Shown here piece by piece: positions 23,180 to 41,319 of a stretch of 64,000 bases of DNA. Each line of letters opens with the position of its first letter. Position 1 is the first letter of the stretch. Source of the DNA: Macrostomum hystrix (Eukaryota; Platyhelminthes; Macrostomidae); assembly GCA_950097015.1 (NCBI GenBank), contig CATNEN010000034.1, forward strand, positions 820,501 to 884,500, read 5' to 3'. Below the pieces are notes generated by a model. That model ran no database searches. It saw only the letters and a list, made by a program, of their open reading frames with translations, and was not told the origin of the DNA. A program made the translations under genes and the position numbers.

Positions 23180-23245
23180 AATAAACGGACCCTGATAAAG
23201 GCCCAGAATGGGCCGAAATATTGGTCGACAGATTTAACTTGCAAT
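23180..23245 (+). mobile_element. Penelope-like element end with degenerate hammerhead core
   Basis: CTGATAA (23192-23198), a GGCCC/GGGCC stem with an AGAAT loop (23200-23214), GAAA (23215-23218) and TATTGGTC (to 23226) copy the layout of hammerhead ribozyme motifs known from the ends of Penelope-like elements. The core should read CTGATGA, so this copy is probably inactive. A TCTA microsatellite follows. No reverse transcriptase is seen nearby. Confidence 0.55.
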
Positions 23246-23288
23246 TAAGAGAGATTCCTACTCTGTGTGCGTGGTTTCTTTACATTCG

Positions 23289-23352
<64 letters not shown>

Positions 23353-23371
23353 AGAGTATTTCTATCTATCC

Positions 23372-23426
<55 letters not shown>

Positions 23427-23436
23427 AATCTATTAG
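23289..23436. repeat. Interrupted (TCTA)n microsatellite
   Basis: About 36 copies with a break at AAGAGTATT and single changes (CCATCTA). It shares the motif of the longer tract 0.8 kb upstream. Confidence 0.98.
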
Positions 23437-24088
23437 CTAGCATATATATTTCCGGGCTGTCTGTGGTCAGAAACTCCAGTTAATAGAAGTTCTCACATGT
23501 TTTCACCGTGAGAGAGCTCCAGTCTCGGAAGTTGTTTTATAGCCAGGATTCCTAACGCGACTCTCCAGGAACCTTTGACAGCCGCAGCCCAGCGGGAAGT
23601 GCCGACAACTGGGGGCAGTGAATGAAGGCCCCACACAAAAGGTCTCTGAGGCCAGCAATGAGAGCAGCAGACTGCGCCAGCTTCCGGCAACACGAGAGCA
23701 GTGCGAAGAGTGGAAAGTGACTGAAGGCGTATAAGAATGCTAGAAAAAGCAGGCCGAGCAAATCTCCGCTCTCTCCAGGAAAATCCCTATTCGATTTAGA
23801 GGCCGCGAGCCACGCACCGCCGCACTTGTGTCTGCAGTAAAGACGTCACTCTAACTGCATTGGTTCATGCTCATCAGGCCAGCATTCTCCTGTCGTCCCG
23901 ATCATGAGTTTATTTTGACAAGCCCGTCATAAGCAGGCATTAGTGCTCCAGACAGTTATTCATCCAGTCCCTATAGAATTTTTGTTTTTTTTCAGACTGT
24001 TTGTCACCATTTGGATTTTCCCAGTTTGGCTAAATTTAGAATAACTTTCAGCTATTTATAGAAGAATATATTTTTTACGCCACAGCTG

Positions 24089-24114
24089 CAGCTGCTGCTG
24101 CTGCTGCTGCTGCT
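24089..24114. repeat. Short (CTG)n microsatellite
   Basis: About nine CTG copies following GCAGCTGCAG. There is no coding context. Confidence 0.9.
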
Positions 24115-26395
24115 GGAAGCGGAAGGAAGTGCAAAAAATTATTAAGAAGTTTGCCATCGAATATATATGGCTTCCTTATTGATACTGAGCTGCTCCAAAT
24201 GGGTGTGTGCCTGGGGCGCAGTGAGATGAAGGTCGATGACGCGGAGGCATCAGTCAGTCATGATTTCTGATGCGCGCAGCCAATACGGAGAAAATCACTA
24301 TGGGCTGCAATTTCCTGTCCATTGAAGCGGCTGACGCAGATGCCAGGAAGTCTTCGCGCTGTGCGGCAGCTGCATGCGCTTGCACTCTTTCTGCACGAGC
24401 GTTAGAGCGTTAGGCCTTAACTGTATAGCTGCACTATCGAGTGAGTTGTGGCTGATTGATTGATTGCATTTGCAGTTCAGGATTAATAGTATTATCTGTT
24501 TTCCTACTCGCAATGCCCTTTTATTTAAGAGTATTTATGTTTTCTAAAATTTACATAATTCATGAACTAATAGCCAGTTGTAGTTATTGAGGTACAGTGT
24601 GAGCTTCTGTGCTTTTAGCATATAGCTACAGGACTTTAGCCACATTTCTAGAATTAAATAGTTAAAATATGCGGTTTTTCTATTAACGATTTTTTGTCAG
24701 TTTTTCTGAACGAAACAATAAAGTAGGTAGAATTGATGACCCGCGCACAAATTGGACGTAACATTTATATAAGCTTTTTCCTGGCACCGTTGCCAATAAA
24801 TCATGCGACCGTAATCTCAGGACATTTATATCAGGGAATATGCCTATGGTTTTATATTAAACGTAATCAGCCAGGAGACACCAGTGCGAAAATTTTATGG
24901 ATAATACGATTATCGTAGCCGTTTCTATCATTTGCCAAAATCAGTGGCGATTGGCCGCGTTCATGCATATACTCGTATCATCAATAAATACTCTTTTTTT
25001 ATTGGCTCCTTCCTTCTGGTGTATAAAGTAATACACCTTACTTACTTGCTCAGTGCATTTGGGGTCTAATTTCGCGTCTTGATGCAACTATAGCGGAGAT
25101 AGTTTCCTGTCTATATAGGATGACGACTGCCGAAGACGCGCCTGTCGAATTTATTCGTTAGACACATTTTTACATGCCATACCAAAATGTTTGCTTACAA
25201 ATCCTAGTTTATCAAAAGAAATTTATGGCTTGCAAACACTGAGGGTGATGCAGTAAGTTTACACACATCTCTGAATCAGAATCAGACTCGATTTTGAAAA
25301 AACATTGCATGGGAAAATATAATATATATGAACTATCTAAACCTAACCGGGTATACGATCAGTACGGCGCAAAGCAGCAACACGGTGTTGGAAATTCAGT
25401 ATATTATTGAGCAAATGAAAGTTAAAACCATTTTAAAGGTATCGACTGCATCTGCATGTAAATCCCACTAGAAAGTTAGGAAGCGAAATATTTTTTTATT
25501 AGCACGCTATTCATTTTACAATCTAACTGCATTTACTTCAGTGCATTGAAACTAAACGAAAAAAAACCGACCAGTTTTATCTGTTTCCAAAGTCAGATAT
25601 GCATAAATTCAGACATTATAATTCGGAATGAAAAATTCGAAATAGAGAAATCGCTTTTCTTCTAAATAATAATACTCATAAAGTAGACAGTAGTGTGACA
25701 CGTTTATTTACTAAGCAATTCGGTAACTGCAGGTTAAACATAACTTTAAAATGTTTTTCTCACTTTCTTTTAATTATATGCTTTGCACAGTTTAAATTCA
25801 TACATTCTTTTTACAAAAGATAAGGCAGTATTTGTTACTGTTAAAAACCTGATTCTAATAAAACTTCTTGTCAAAATACGAGTTTCAGTTTCAGTTCCGA
25901 TTCAAATCAATTATCATGATGCCAATTCGTCATGCAAATTGCATGATTCAACCTAGAGCATTATAAATATCACATGTCTAGTCAAAAGTAGGCCTAACCT
26001 GTATATGAACATAAATTTAATACTTATAACTTTAATTAGTAGTTATTATTATGAAAATAAATAAAAAAGAGAAACTGACAATAATAATATTAAATCACAT
26101 TAAAACGTGTGATGGTATGATTAGGCCTAGTTACTATTTTTTCATTCTATCTTAATCTGCTGTACTTATCAGAGCGCATTTCATTTATATACCTTAGGCA
26201 TTTAATAAAAGCTGAAACAGACAAATATAACATGGTGAATGCATATAGTTATGTAAATATTTTGCATTTTGTATACTTAGCTCAGCATAATATGGTAGGC
26301 CTATATTAATCAAATTTAAATTGATATTTTAATATCAGGTACCATGCATGCTAAACCCTAAAAATTTCACCTTTCTAGTGCAACTTAGTTTGTGT

Positions 26396-26535
26396 CCAGA
26401 TTTGCATTTTAACTCCTCCCCATTGCAACTTAGTTCCTTCCAAATGCGGCTTAGTTCCTCCAGATTGCAACTTAGTTCCTCCCAATTGTGACTTAGTTTG
26501 TCCCTTTTGCAACTTATTTCCTCCTGAATGCAACT
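26396..26535. repeat. Degenerate 24-26 bp repeats TTGCAACTTAGTTCCTCC
   Basis: Six or so diverged copies differing in the spacer, in AT-rich intergenic DNA. Confidence 0.75.
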
Positions 26536-27134
26536 TAATTTTCACTTTGTATTGTGACTCTTCTTTCCCTTTGCTCTTTTCTTATTTCTTTTCTTTCCTC
26601 TCATCTTTCCCCCTCTCTCTTCTCCCTCCTTTCTTTTCCTTTTCTCTTTTGCTTCTTTCTTTCCCCCCCCCCAATTCATATTTTTGATTTTGTGACTTAT
26701 CTTGGCAAATGGCCATTTCATTGGTCTGGTTCAGATGGGTTAAACAGGTGTTTGGCATGTATGTCAGGTATTGGTAATCTGCCATAGTCTGGATCATGTT
26801 GGCTGCAGGCCAGAAAAAGGTAACTAGTTGTTATTTGTCTGGTTAACCAATAATATAGGCCTAGGGCCTAATAACATGAAATAGATATTTCATGTGTTAA
26901 GTAGGCTAGCTAATAGCAATGCCTAAATGATTTAAAACATGTCTAGACTAGGGCCTAGCAAGCTATTTTCAAAGGGCTTTAAATATATATTTGATAATAA
27001 TATTTTATAAATATAAAATAGAAAAATGATGAGGAATTACAACTGAAATATTTCCAGTAACTACATAATTTATATTTTTCAAAACAGCTAACTAGTCCTA
27101 TACTTTTTGTTTCACTTATACTCTAGCTCTACAT

Positions 27135-27555
27135 GGTCCCAGGTCAGTTCAGTGACAACTATTTTTGCACCTAAATATGCTAAGAAAACAGCCTTCCACA
27201 ATCCAGCAGCTGCTTAAAGCCTGCACTCGCCTTGTCAATCCAAAACTTGAAAAATGTTTATTATACACATTTAATTAGGAACGAATAACTATTGAAACTA
27301 TTGACTAGGGCCTACTCATTAAATAATTTAATAATTTAACTCATTTAAAGTAAAACCCAGACTTTAACATAGCGATGCAGCTTCTTATTAATACTTTTAG
27401 CATTATTTAATTAATATTTTATATGTGTGCATAGTTAAAATGGAAGGCAGTTTTTTAGCATATTAAGGTGCAAAAATAGTTGTCACCAATCTGACCAATT
27501 GTGTCACCGAAATGACTGTCACCGAAATGTCTTGTCACCGAAATGACCTGGGACC
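27135..27555. mobile_element. Non-autonomous DNA transposon (MITE), 421 bp, 8-bp target duplication
   Basis: The ends are inverted GGTCCCAGGTCA and TGACCTGGGACC. Inside, a longer shared inverted segment (GACAACTATTTTTGCACC, then ATATGCTAA and GCCTTCCA) extends the terminal repeats to about 60-110 bases. Directly flanking both ends is CTCTACAT (27127-27134 and 27556-27563), a perfect 8-bp target duplication. The right arm has three extra copies of TGTCACCGAAATG compared with the left. It has no transposase frame. The 8-bp duplication suggests hAT or another superfamily with that target size. Confidence 0.88.
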
Positions 27556-27563
27556 CTCTACAT

Positions 27564-28970
27564 TAACTTAAAGGAAGTTTTTAGACACCTATTTCTCTTT
27601 GTTTTTTAGTTTTATGTTAATTTTAGCTTAGACCCTATAATAGCTTTAATAAATTCACAAAGATAGACTTTTTGTGATTTAAGGGTTAAAACAAAATATT
27701 CAACATTTTTATCTTCTTATGTCATGTCTTATGTCTAAATTCTAAAATAAACATGTAAAACTTTTGTTTAGTCATTGTTAGAGGTATGCTTGACTTTGGC
27801 AATAGACTACAAGCAGTTCATACTGCTCATCAGTAGGAAGTCATAAGTACATAAAAGAGGGCAGAAGATTCAAAATAATGACACTAAACTTCTTAGAATC
27901 AGTCCAATTGAAAAATGTTATGAAAAGAAATATCTTTTCTAGCTTAAATGGTCACGTTTTCTAATGCATTACTAAAAGTGGCATAACATTTTTATTCCTT
28001 GACCAATTTCAATAAATGAGGCCATTTTGAAGTCATGTGACCAAGATTTATACAGCCAAGTAAAAAAGTACAAAAAAGCTTTCAAAACCTCACTGAAACC
28101 CCTAACTATGGTAACCATCTACTGAAGTACAAAGTAAAAGTTGAAGAATTAATATATAGGATTAATAGTTTTTATTTCTAAAGAAATAAGACTTGATATA
28201 CATTTTCTAAAGAAGAATTAAGATGAGTAATAAAGTTAATATACTATTACCTATATCTGTTTTTTGTATGTTTTAAACAAAGCCATTAGGAATTCAATGC
28301 CAGTTTTTATTCTCAAACCTTTATATATTATATATTAACTTGTTACTATCTTATTCAATCAGAAACTATTCCCCAGGAATAATTTTACTGTTAGTTATAT
28401 TTCCTATTGGTCATATCTCAAAATATGTGGATATCCTATAAAGAATACAAGCGTGTAGACAAATTTTTGATCTTAGGTGCACCAGGTCTATTTTCATCTA
28501 TAGATTTCCTTGAGTAGGTAGGATACTGTCCACACTTGCTCCAATTAAGGTTATACTTCATTAAGGTAATACTGAATCAGTTTAAATCAATTTATTTACC
28601 TTTGCAAAGTTCCTCATTATTTTTTTGTAGCTTCTGGCTTCAGATCTTTGACCTGAAGTACACGAGAACATTGAAAGTCAAATAAAAAAGATATTTTCAT
28701 AAGGCAATTTTAACACATTGTTAAGTAATCAAATTAAGTTAGTAACAATGCAAATTGAACAATGTAGAATATGTTGAATTTATTGTAGGTCATTTCTCAC
28801 CAGAATATAGTTTAATTTCATCGTGAGATATAGGAAAAAAAATTCCATGATTCATGGTAATATTTCCCATTTTTTTCATAATCGATTTTAGATTCTACAA
28901 AATGTATATATTATAAATATGTATTTATTGTAAAAACACTTTTTGTATAACTGGTTTATATGAAGTACAG
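27564..28970. other. AT-rich region upstream of PAK
   Basis: No gene seen. It is the likely place for the PAK promoter and any untranslated first exon, since an acceptor precedes the PAK start codon. Confidence 0.45.
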
Positions 28971-29028
28971 TGAAAATATTACGTGGCTTTTTGCCTCATC
29001 TCTATATCGTACTTCAGCCGGCCAAGCA

Positions 29029-34982
<5,954 letters not shown>

Positions 34983-36239
34983 GCTTGAGCCCAGCCCTCG
35001 AACAATTCACGACAGGACGAAGAAAATACTCGAAATGGGAATTAAATTTGCTTTGGTCTGCTACTGTATGTGCTCCCATTTTATTTTAATTGTATGCAAG
35101 CTATTCTTCAGGCCTATACCATGTGCTCCATAGCTCTTTTTGATAAACTGTCTTTTCATATGCGTGTTTTAATCCAACTTCCAATGAGCACTCTATTTCT
35201 ACTGCTTGGCGGTTATCTAATTCTAAATTTTCAGAAAAACGCAGTAATTGTATTGTCCATTTACAATTTTACAGCACTGATATTTTACTGGCTGATTTTT
35301 ATACTTATTTTTATTATCAAAAGATAAATCAATATTCCCATATACTACTTTCGTTAGTAGCAGCGATTTTTTAAGAATTCAAATAAAATTCTTAGGGCAT
35401 CCAGAGCGAGACAATAAAATGCATAGTTAGCTTGTTTTCCATTGAGTGAAGTAGGTTCTTGACTAAATATATATATTTGCCTAGTTCTATTGTTAAGCTA
35501 ATTGATTTAATCAGATATCATTGATTGAATAGATTATTATATGTTTTGTCTCCTGTCTGAAATTCTTCTGATTCTAAAAGTGCCCAATTTTAGCTTTGTG
35601 TGTGTCCTAATGGTTTTACTTTAACATTCGCAGTTTTTCTTTCTTCAATCGCGCTAATGCGTTGAAAATTATTGTGTTTTTGTGTATTACTTATAATTCC
35701 TTGCTGTCCGCCTTGGCAACAACGGGAGGCCACAGGCGTCTTTAAGCTGCACCAGTTTGTATGTGTATTCTGTAAGTCTGGCTTTAACCATGTACTACTT
35801 GTAGTACGCTCTTTTATACTATATTCTAGATTTTTTGAGCCGATTGTGCGACTTAGTTATTGCGTAGTATTTTTTCACTAAGCGTATTTCCGGTTGTTTT
35901 TTGTTTTAGAAAAGATAATTTCTGTTTGATGCGCACATTAAAATTTCTCTCCCAGTTTTTATAAACAGAGACATTTTCTTGTGTAATTGTATCATTACTG
36001 ATTTGATTGCTGTACCCTTTTGACAATGTTTTATTCTTGACATTTGTGCGCTTAAAGGCTGTATCTAGGACTTTTGATGGACATGTTAAATAGGTAATTG
36101 TTTGTGCGCCTTTTTTCTGGACGCTTTGAACTTCATATTGATCGCCATGTTTATTAGGCTTTTCTGGAGAGGTAAGTCGTCTAAAATGCGCTAATCATTG
36201 TTTTAATTCTTATTAAGAAAAATGTGCGGAAGTGGAAGA
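34983..36239. other. PAK 3' flank
   Basis: AT-rich sequence with likely PAK poly(A) signals near 35.4 kb. No gene is supported. Confidence 0.5.
35382..35418 (+). terminator. Candidate PAK poly(A) signals
   Basis: AATAAA at 35382-35387 and again at 35413-35418, about 400-430 bases after the PAK stop. They support transcription ending here, at least for one isoform. Confidence 0.5.
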
Positions 36240-36279
36240 TTATTGTAGGCGACGACTCATGCTAGGTGCTAGGCAGACA

Positions 36280-36812
36280 GAAAACGATCGATAAGAAAGG
36301 TTAGAGAGTAAGCTGGAAGTGTACTTTAAACTGTTCCTCAATGCCACTGCTCACGAGCCGGCTAGAAAACAATCGATAAGAAAGGTTAGAGAGTAAGCTG
36401 GAAATGTACATTAAACTGTTCCTCAATGCCACTGCTCACGAGCCGGCTAGAAAACAATCGATAAGAAAGGTTAGAGAGTAAGCTGGAAATGTACATTAAA
36501 CTGTTCCTCAATGCCACTGCTCACGAGCCGGCTAGAAAACAATCGATAAGAAAGGTTAGAGAGTAAGCTGGAAATGAACATTAAGCGCTGTTCCTCGAGG
36601 CCACGGCACTGGAGGCGGCTAGAAAACTATCGATAAGAAGGGTTAGAGAGTAAGCTGGAAATGTACATTAAATCCGTTCCCCACTGCACATGGGGTGGTT
36701 AGAAAACGATCGATAAGAAGGGTTAGAGAGTAAGCTGGAAATGTACATTAAATCCGTTCCCCACTGTACATGAGGCGGTTAGAAAACGATCGATAAGAAG
36801 GGTTAGAGAGTT
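36280..36812. repeat. 85-bp tandem repeat, about six copies
   Basis: Units start near GCTAGAAAACAATCGATAAG and carry AGGTTAGAGAGTAAGCTGG, then TGTTCCTCAATGCCACTGC. The second and third units are nearly identical; the later units are shorter and more diverged in the GC-rich half. Confidence 0.92.
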
Positions 36813-37660
36813 ATCCTGCAATAGTTTTTATACTGCTTGTAGCAAGGACTAGACAGCTTTGCAATTCTAAATTGCCTATTGTTATACTCTTGTCTGCCAA
36901 ATTAATATAAATTAGTTGTTCTGCCGCCTCGCCGAAATTTTACTGAGTTCATATCCATAGCCTAAGGCAGAGCATGTATTGCCAATCGTGGTGTTTAACT
37001 GTGCGTAGCATCAACTCGGAAACTTCTCTTCTCAATCAAGCGTCCCATCCCTCCATTGTTGTTTTAATGCTCAGCTTTTTTTCTCCCCAACCAATTTTCA
37101 TTGTCGGGCTGTCTTAAAAACTTGGGTATGTTAAACACATTTTTTAAATATTTTATTGCTAAAGTTTTCACCAGTAACCGACTTTTTATTCATATATTTA
37201 CTCACTAGTTGCACCTTGTTATAAAAATGTGATCCAATTCCGCCGCTCCTGACTAAACTTGGCCTAAATTTTACTTTTTTTGTTTGCACACTGTCTGTCG
37301 CAACTTTAAAGTTAAATTCGGTGAATTAAAACTAAATAGGATAAAAAAGTATTTGCGTGCGCTGCTAATTTTTTAACCAAGTGAGACGCAGGGCAACCCT
37401 CGTCCTCACTACTGTCACCCCAGAGGAAGCTCTGTGGGTCGTTTTTTACTTAAAAATTGACGTTTTTTCTCGACACTACTTTTCGTCCGATGAGTTGCTG
37501 TTTGTTAAGAAAATATTTAAAATGTCTCGTTTTCGTCTTATTTATTTGCTTTAATTTATTTTGGATTCCATTTTAAATGGATAACATCTCGCTCCTTTTG
37601 TGTACATCCAAATTCATCGTGTACTTCCTCTCCTTTTGATCATCAGTTCAATCTCCTCCC
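36813..37660. other. Intergenic, nothing recognised
   Basis: AT-rich sequence between two tandem arrays. No gene or element is supported. Confidence 0.5.
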
Positions 37661-37661
37661 G

Positions 37662-38610
37662 TGTGTACATTCCAGTCAGCACTCTCTCTCCCCGTGTGTA
37701 CATTCCAGTCCGCAATCTCTCTCCCCGTGTGTACATTCCAGTCAGCACTCTCTCTCCCCGTGTGTACGTTCCAGTCCGCAATCTCTCTCCCCGTGTGTAC
37801 ATTCCAGTCAGCTCTCTCTCTCCCCGTGTGTACATTCCAGTCCGCAATCTCTCTCCCCGTGTGTACATTCCAGTCAGCACTCTCTCTTCCCGTGTGTACA
37901 TTCCAGTCCGCAATCTCTCTCCCCGTGTGTACATTCCAGTCAGCACTCTCTCTCCCCGTGTGTATATTCCAGTCCGCAATCTCTCTCCCCGTGTGTACAT
38001 TCCAGTCAGCACTCTCTCTCCCCGTGTGTACATTCCAGTCCGCAATCTATCTCCCCGTGTGTACATTCCAGTCCGCAATCTCTCTCCCCGTGTGTACATT
38101 CCAGTCCGCAATCTCTCTCCCCGTGTGTACATTCCAGTCAGCACTCTCTCTTCCCGTGTGTACATTCCAGTCAGCACTCTATCTCCCCGTGTGTACATTC
38201 CAGTCCGCAATCTCTCTCCCCGTGTGTACATTCCAGTCCGCAATCTCTCTCCCCGTGTGTACATTCCAGTCAGCACTCTCTCTCCCCGTGTGTATATTCC
38301 AGTCCGCAATCTCTCTCCCCGTGTGTACATTCCAGTCAGCACTCTATCTCCCCGTGTGTACATTCCAGTCAGCACTCTCTCTCCCCGTGTGTACATTCCA
38401 GTCAGCACTCTCTCTCCCCGTGTGTACATTCCAGTCCGCAATCTCTCTCCCCGTGTGTACATTCCAGTCCGCAATCTCTCTCCACGTGTGTACATTCCAG
38501 TCCGCAATCTCTCTCCCCGTGTGTACATTCCAGTCCGCACTCTCTCTCCCCGTGTGTACATTCCAGTCCGCACTCTCTCTCCCCGTGTGTATATTCCAGT
38601 CCACACTCTA
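37662..38610. repeat. 33-bp minisatellite
   Basis: About 29 copies containing CTCTCCCCGTGTGTACATTC followed by CAGTC(C/A)GCA(A/C)T. Since 33 is a multiple of 3, several frames stay open on both strands (for example SPRVYIPV). Frame openness is not evidence of a gene, and no in-frame ATG start precedes the array. Confidence 0.97.
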
Positions 38611-38639
38611 TCTTTCCTTGTAAATATGGATCCCAGTTA

Positions 38640-39588
38640 TAACCCGGTGGCTTAGAGCATTGTTCAACGATCCGATGTTATTGATAGAAGTCCAGAAGAC
38701 GGCATTGCTTATTTCGTTTTATTAATCAGTGTATTTTTATATGGTTTTGCGTGATGGTCTAGCAATATGCTTGACCTGCCAGACTTATAAGAGGTATGTT
38801 ATATACGTAGCTTATATGATCAATGCCTGCTGTTTCAACACGGACTTTAGTAACGATTCACTTTGGCAGGCAATTGCTAAGAAAATTGCATAAGAACATG
38901 CATGTAACTTATTGGTAATGGATATATTGTGAGTAGTATGTGCAACAATAATAATAATTAAATATTGCTAACACGCAATCACAATTTGCAAGTTCTTGGG
39001 CTTCTGATAACAAGGTAATGGGTAAATTAATCAATTAGGACACTGAAAATTCAGTAGTATGCTTGCTTATCATTAGAAAGCATCTGATTGGCTAATAAGC
39101 GGAATCACGTGACGTGCGAGAAATCCAGTTAAGCATAGTGTTTCCTAGATGTGTGTTTGTGAAACCGATGAGGTTTCTCACTCCCCTACTTTAAATAGCG
39201 CATAATGCGTGCTGTCAAATTTTCACAACCGGCTAATTAATCCTGCTAGGATATGCTTTTAATCTAATTGCTTTCTGTTACTGACCAAAGACAAACATGT
39301 AGCTCATCAAATATTTACTATTCACTGCTCTAGGTGGCTAAATTTCAAACTAGAATCCCTGCTTGGAACTGCAGAGAACACTTTAATTAATGATATGAGC
39401 CAGCGCGAACAGATTCGTCTATGTTTCAGTGCCTTGACAGATCAATTACTTACTTTAGTCATTTATTAGAAATTTTTCTTACTCAATAATCGATAGGAAA
39501 ATACCTAGCTGCGAAGGCATTGCTGGGTGTTATTGGTATTAGCAAGTAAACACAGGGGGACAAAACGAACAGACAGCGGGCTTAAAAT
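38640..39588. other. Intergenic, nothing recognised
   Basis: AT-rich sequence between arrays. No open frame of note. Confidence 0.5.
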
Positions 39589-39589
39589 C

Positions 39590-40172
39590 TCATGTTCTAC
39601 CATAGCAATCTCATAGTCTACCATAGCAATCTCATAGTCTACCATAGCAATCTCATAGTCTACCATAGCAATCTCATAGTCTACCATAGCAATCTCATGG
39701 TCTACCATAGCAATCTCATGGTCTACCATAGCAATCTCATGGTCTACCATAGCAATCTCATGGTCGACCATTGCAATCCCATGGTCTACCATTGCAATCT
39801 CATGGTCTACCATTGCAATCCCATGGTCTACCATTGCAATCCCATGGTCTACCATTGCAATCTCATGGTCTACCATTGCAATCTCATGGCCTACCATAGC
39901 AATCTCATGGTCTACCATTGCAATCTCATGGCCTTCCATAGCAATCTCATGGCCTACCATAGCAATCTCATGTTCTAGCATTGCAATTTCATGGTCTACC
40001 ATTGCAATCTCATGGTCTAGCATTGCAATCTCATCGTCTACCATTGCAATCTCATGGTCTACCATAGCAATCTCATAGTCTACCATAGCAATCTCATAGT
40101 CTACCATAGCAATCTCATAGTCTACCATAGCAATCTCATGGTCTCCCATTGCAGCTTCATGGTCTACCATAG
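39590..40172. repeat. 21-bp minisatellite CCATAGCAATCTCATAGTCT
   Basis: About 28 copies. Copies near both ends carry CCATAGCAATCTCATAG and the middle carries CCATTGCAATCTCATGG, so the variants are arranged symmetrically. The minus-strand heptad MVDHEIA is a by-product of the 21-bp period. Confidence 0.96.
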
Positions 40173-40543
40173 AAATCTTGTTATTTCTCTCGCCTCTCTC
40201 TTTTTATCTACCATTGTAGATCAACAGGTAGATATATGCACATGTTCACTACTTGTCACTAGGTTTGTCCTTGTTTGGAAATCTTACTCAACAGCCACAG
40301 ACAGTTAGTTATAGCTAATGAAGTGTATAATCGAAGCATTTGCTAGACAACATCACCTTTAACATATAGCTAACAAAATCAGAGCTGATGCATCGACTGA
40401 GTGAGGATAGATGCTGGGAAAATGAGTAAATGTAAATAACAGTTAGCTAATAAATCCATTCACCTGCTGCATGTTGTCTTGCTGCTGTCTGTATAGAAAA
40501 AAACGTTTTTAATAACAGAAGCAAGACTAAATATTTTTACCAG

Positions 40544-40758
40544 TCACTTTTCGAGTTAACCAGCGAATCACAACGAATCACAAGAGTGAAAACTATCGCG
40601 AACATTCTGCCGCCTCACTGGACAGTGCTCAGCAGCAGAATCAGGAGTTGAACGCATCCAGCAGTAACAGCCGCACTACATTGGTCTGGCTGAGCTCGCA
40701 CAGTGGCAGCTTTTTCGACAACCGTCGGGCACCATTGACCTGCGGAATCGAGTTCAAT
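40544..40758 (+). CDS. Orphan candidate coding exon, possible alternative PAK 3' exon
   Basis: Between a good acceptor (ATTTTTACCAG) and a consensus donor (AAT|GTAAGT) lies a 215-base stretch open in one frame for 71 codons, with codon-like composition unlike its repeat-rich surroundings. The product is Ser/Asn/Gln-rich and begins TFRVNQRITTNHKSENY, ending TCGIEFN. I recognise no domain. Its entry phase (two bases complete a codon) matches a strong unused donor (ACTG|GTAAGA) at 34968/34969 near the PAK C-terminus, which would give a PAK isoform with a different tail; a one-in-three phase match makes this only a hypothesis. A possible phase-0 terminal exon at 44047-44142 (acceptor CCAATCCTTAG, 31 codons and a stop) is weaker still. 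Confidence 0.35.
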
Positions 40759-41319
40759 GTAAGTTAATTAGTCTCAGGGGAGAAGTTTGTCTGTCTCCGC
40801 TGCTGATCCGTCTCAACTGCAAATGCAGTGGGGAAACACCACGGGGGTATTTCAAATACCCACTGCCTAATTCACGACGGCTCCCAAACCGAATGACCGA
40901 TTTTCGTGAAAGTCCGCCATATCGATCAGAATTTTCCGCCCTATATTACGATCAACTAACTGTCAAAGCCGTCTGACGTCAGCATCGTCTAGAGATTCGC
41001 GATGTCGAAGACCCCGGTGACTGACAACCCCGGATGTTCACCCGTGAAAGGCAGCAGAGGGTCTCCAAGAACTCTGCTCGACGATCTCCGATTCACGTTT
41101 CAAGATTCCACGGCGAGGCCACATTCACGCGGAGAGCAGGCTTGGGGGCTGGTCGTACAATTTACGCACTTGAGGGCCAACCTCCAAGGAACAGTGAAAG
41201 TGTACACTGCCTGTCGATGAGAAAGTCAAAGCCGATGTACACCCTAAGTGTGAGCGTATGCTTGCGTACAGTATCCGTGTGCGTGTGTGATCAGGAGTCA
41301 GCGGAATGCGCGGAATCGC
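40759..41319. other. Unrecognised sequence with palindrome, possible element
   Basis: Contains a perfect palindrome GGGTATTTCAAATACCC at 40845-40861 and moderately GC-rich sequence to 41290. Its contrast with AT-rich flanks suggests inserted DNA, but no family is recognised. Confidence 0.35.

Larger units (their letters stand above)
23440..27126. other. Mostly AT-rich intergenic DNA
   Basis: No gene is supported. It holds a short (CTG)n at about 24089-24114 and degenerate 24-26 bp repeats at 26396-26535; the remainder shows no clear structure. Confidence 0.5.

Noticed and set aside
37600-38655. 351-aa frame of SPRVYIPV repeats
   Set aside because: A 33-bp stop-free unit opens several frames on both strands; the start is non-ATG.
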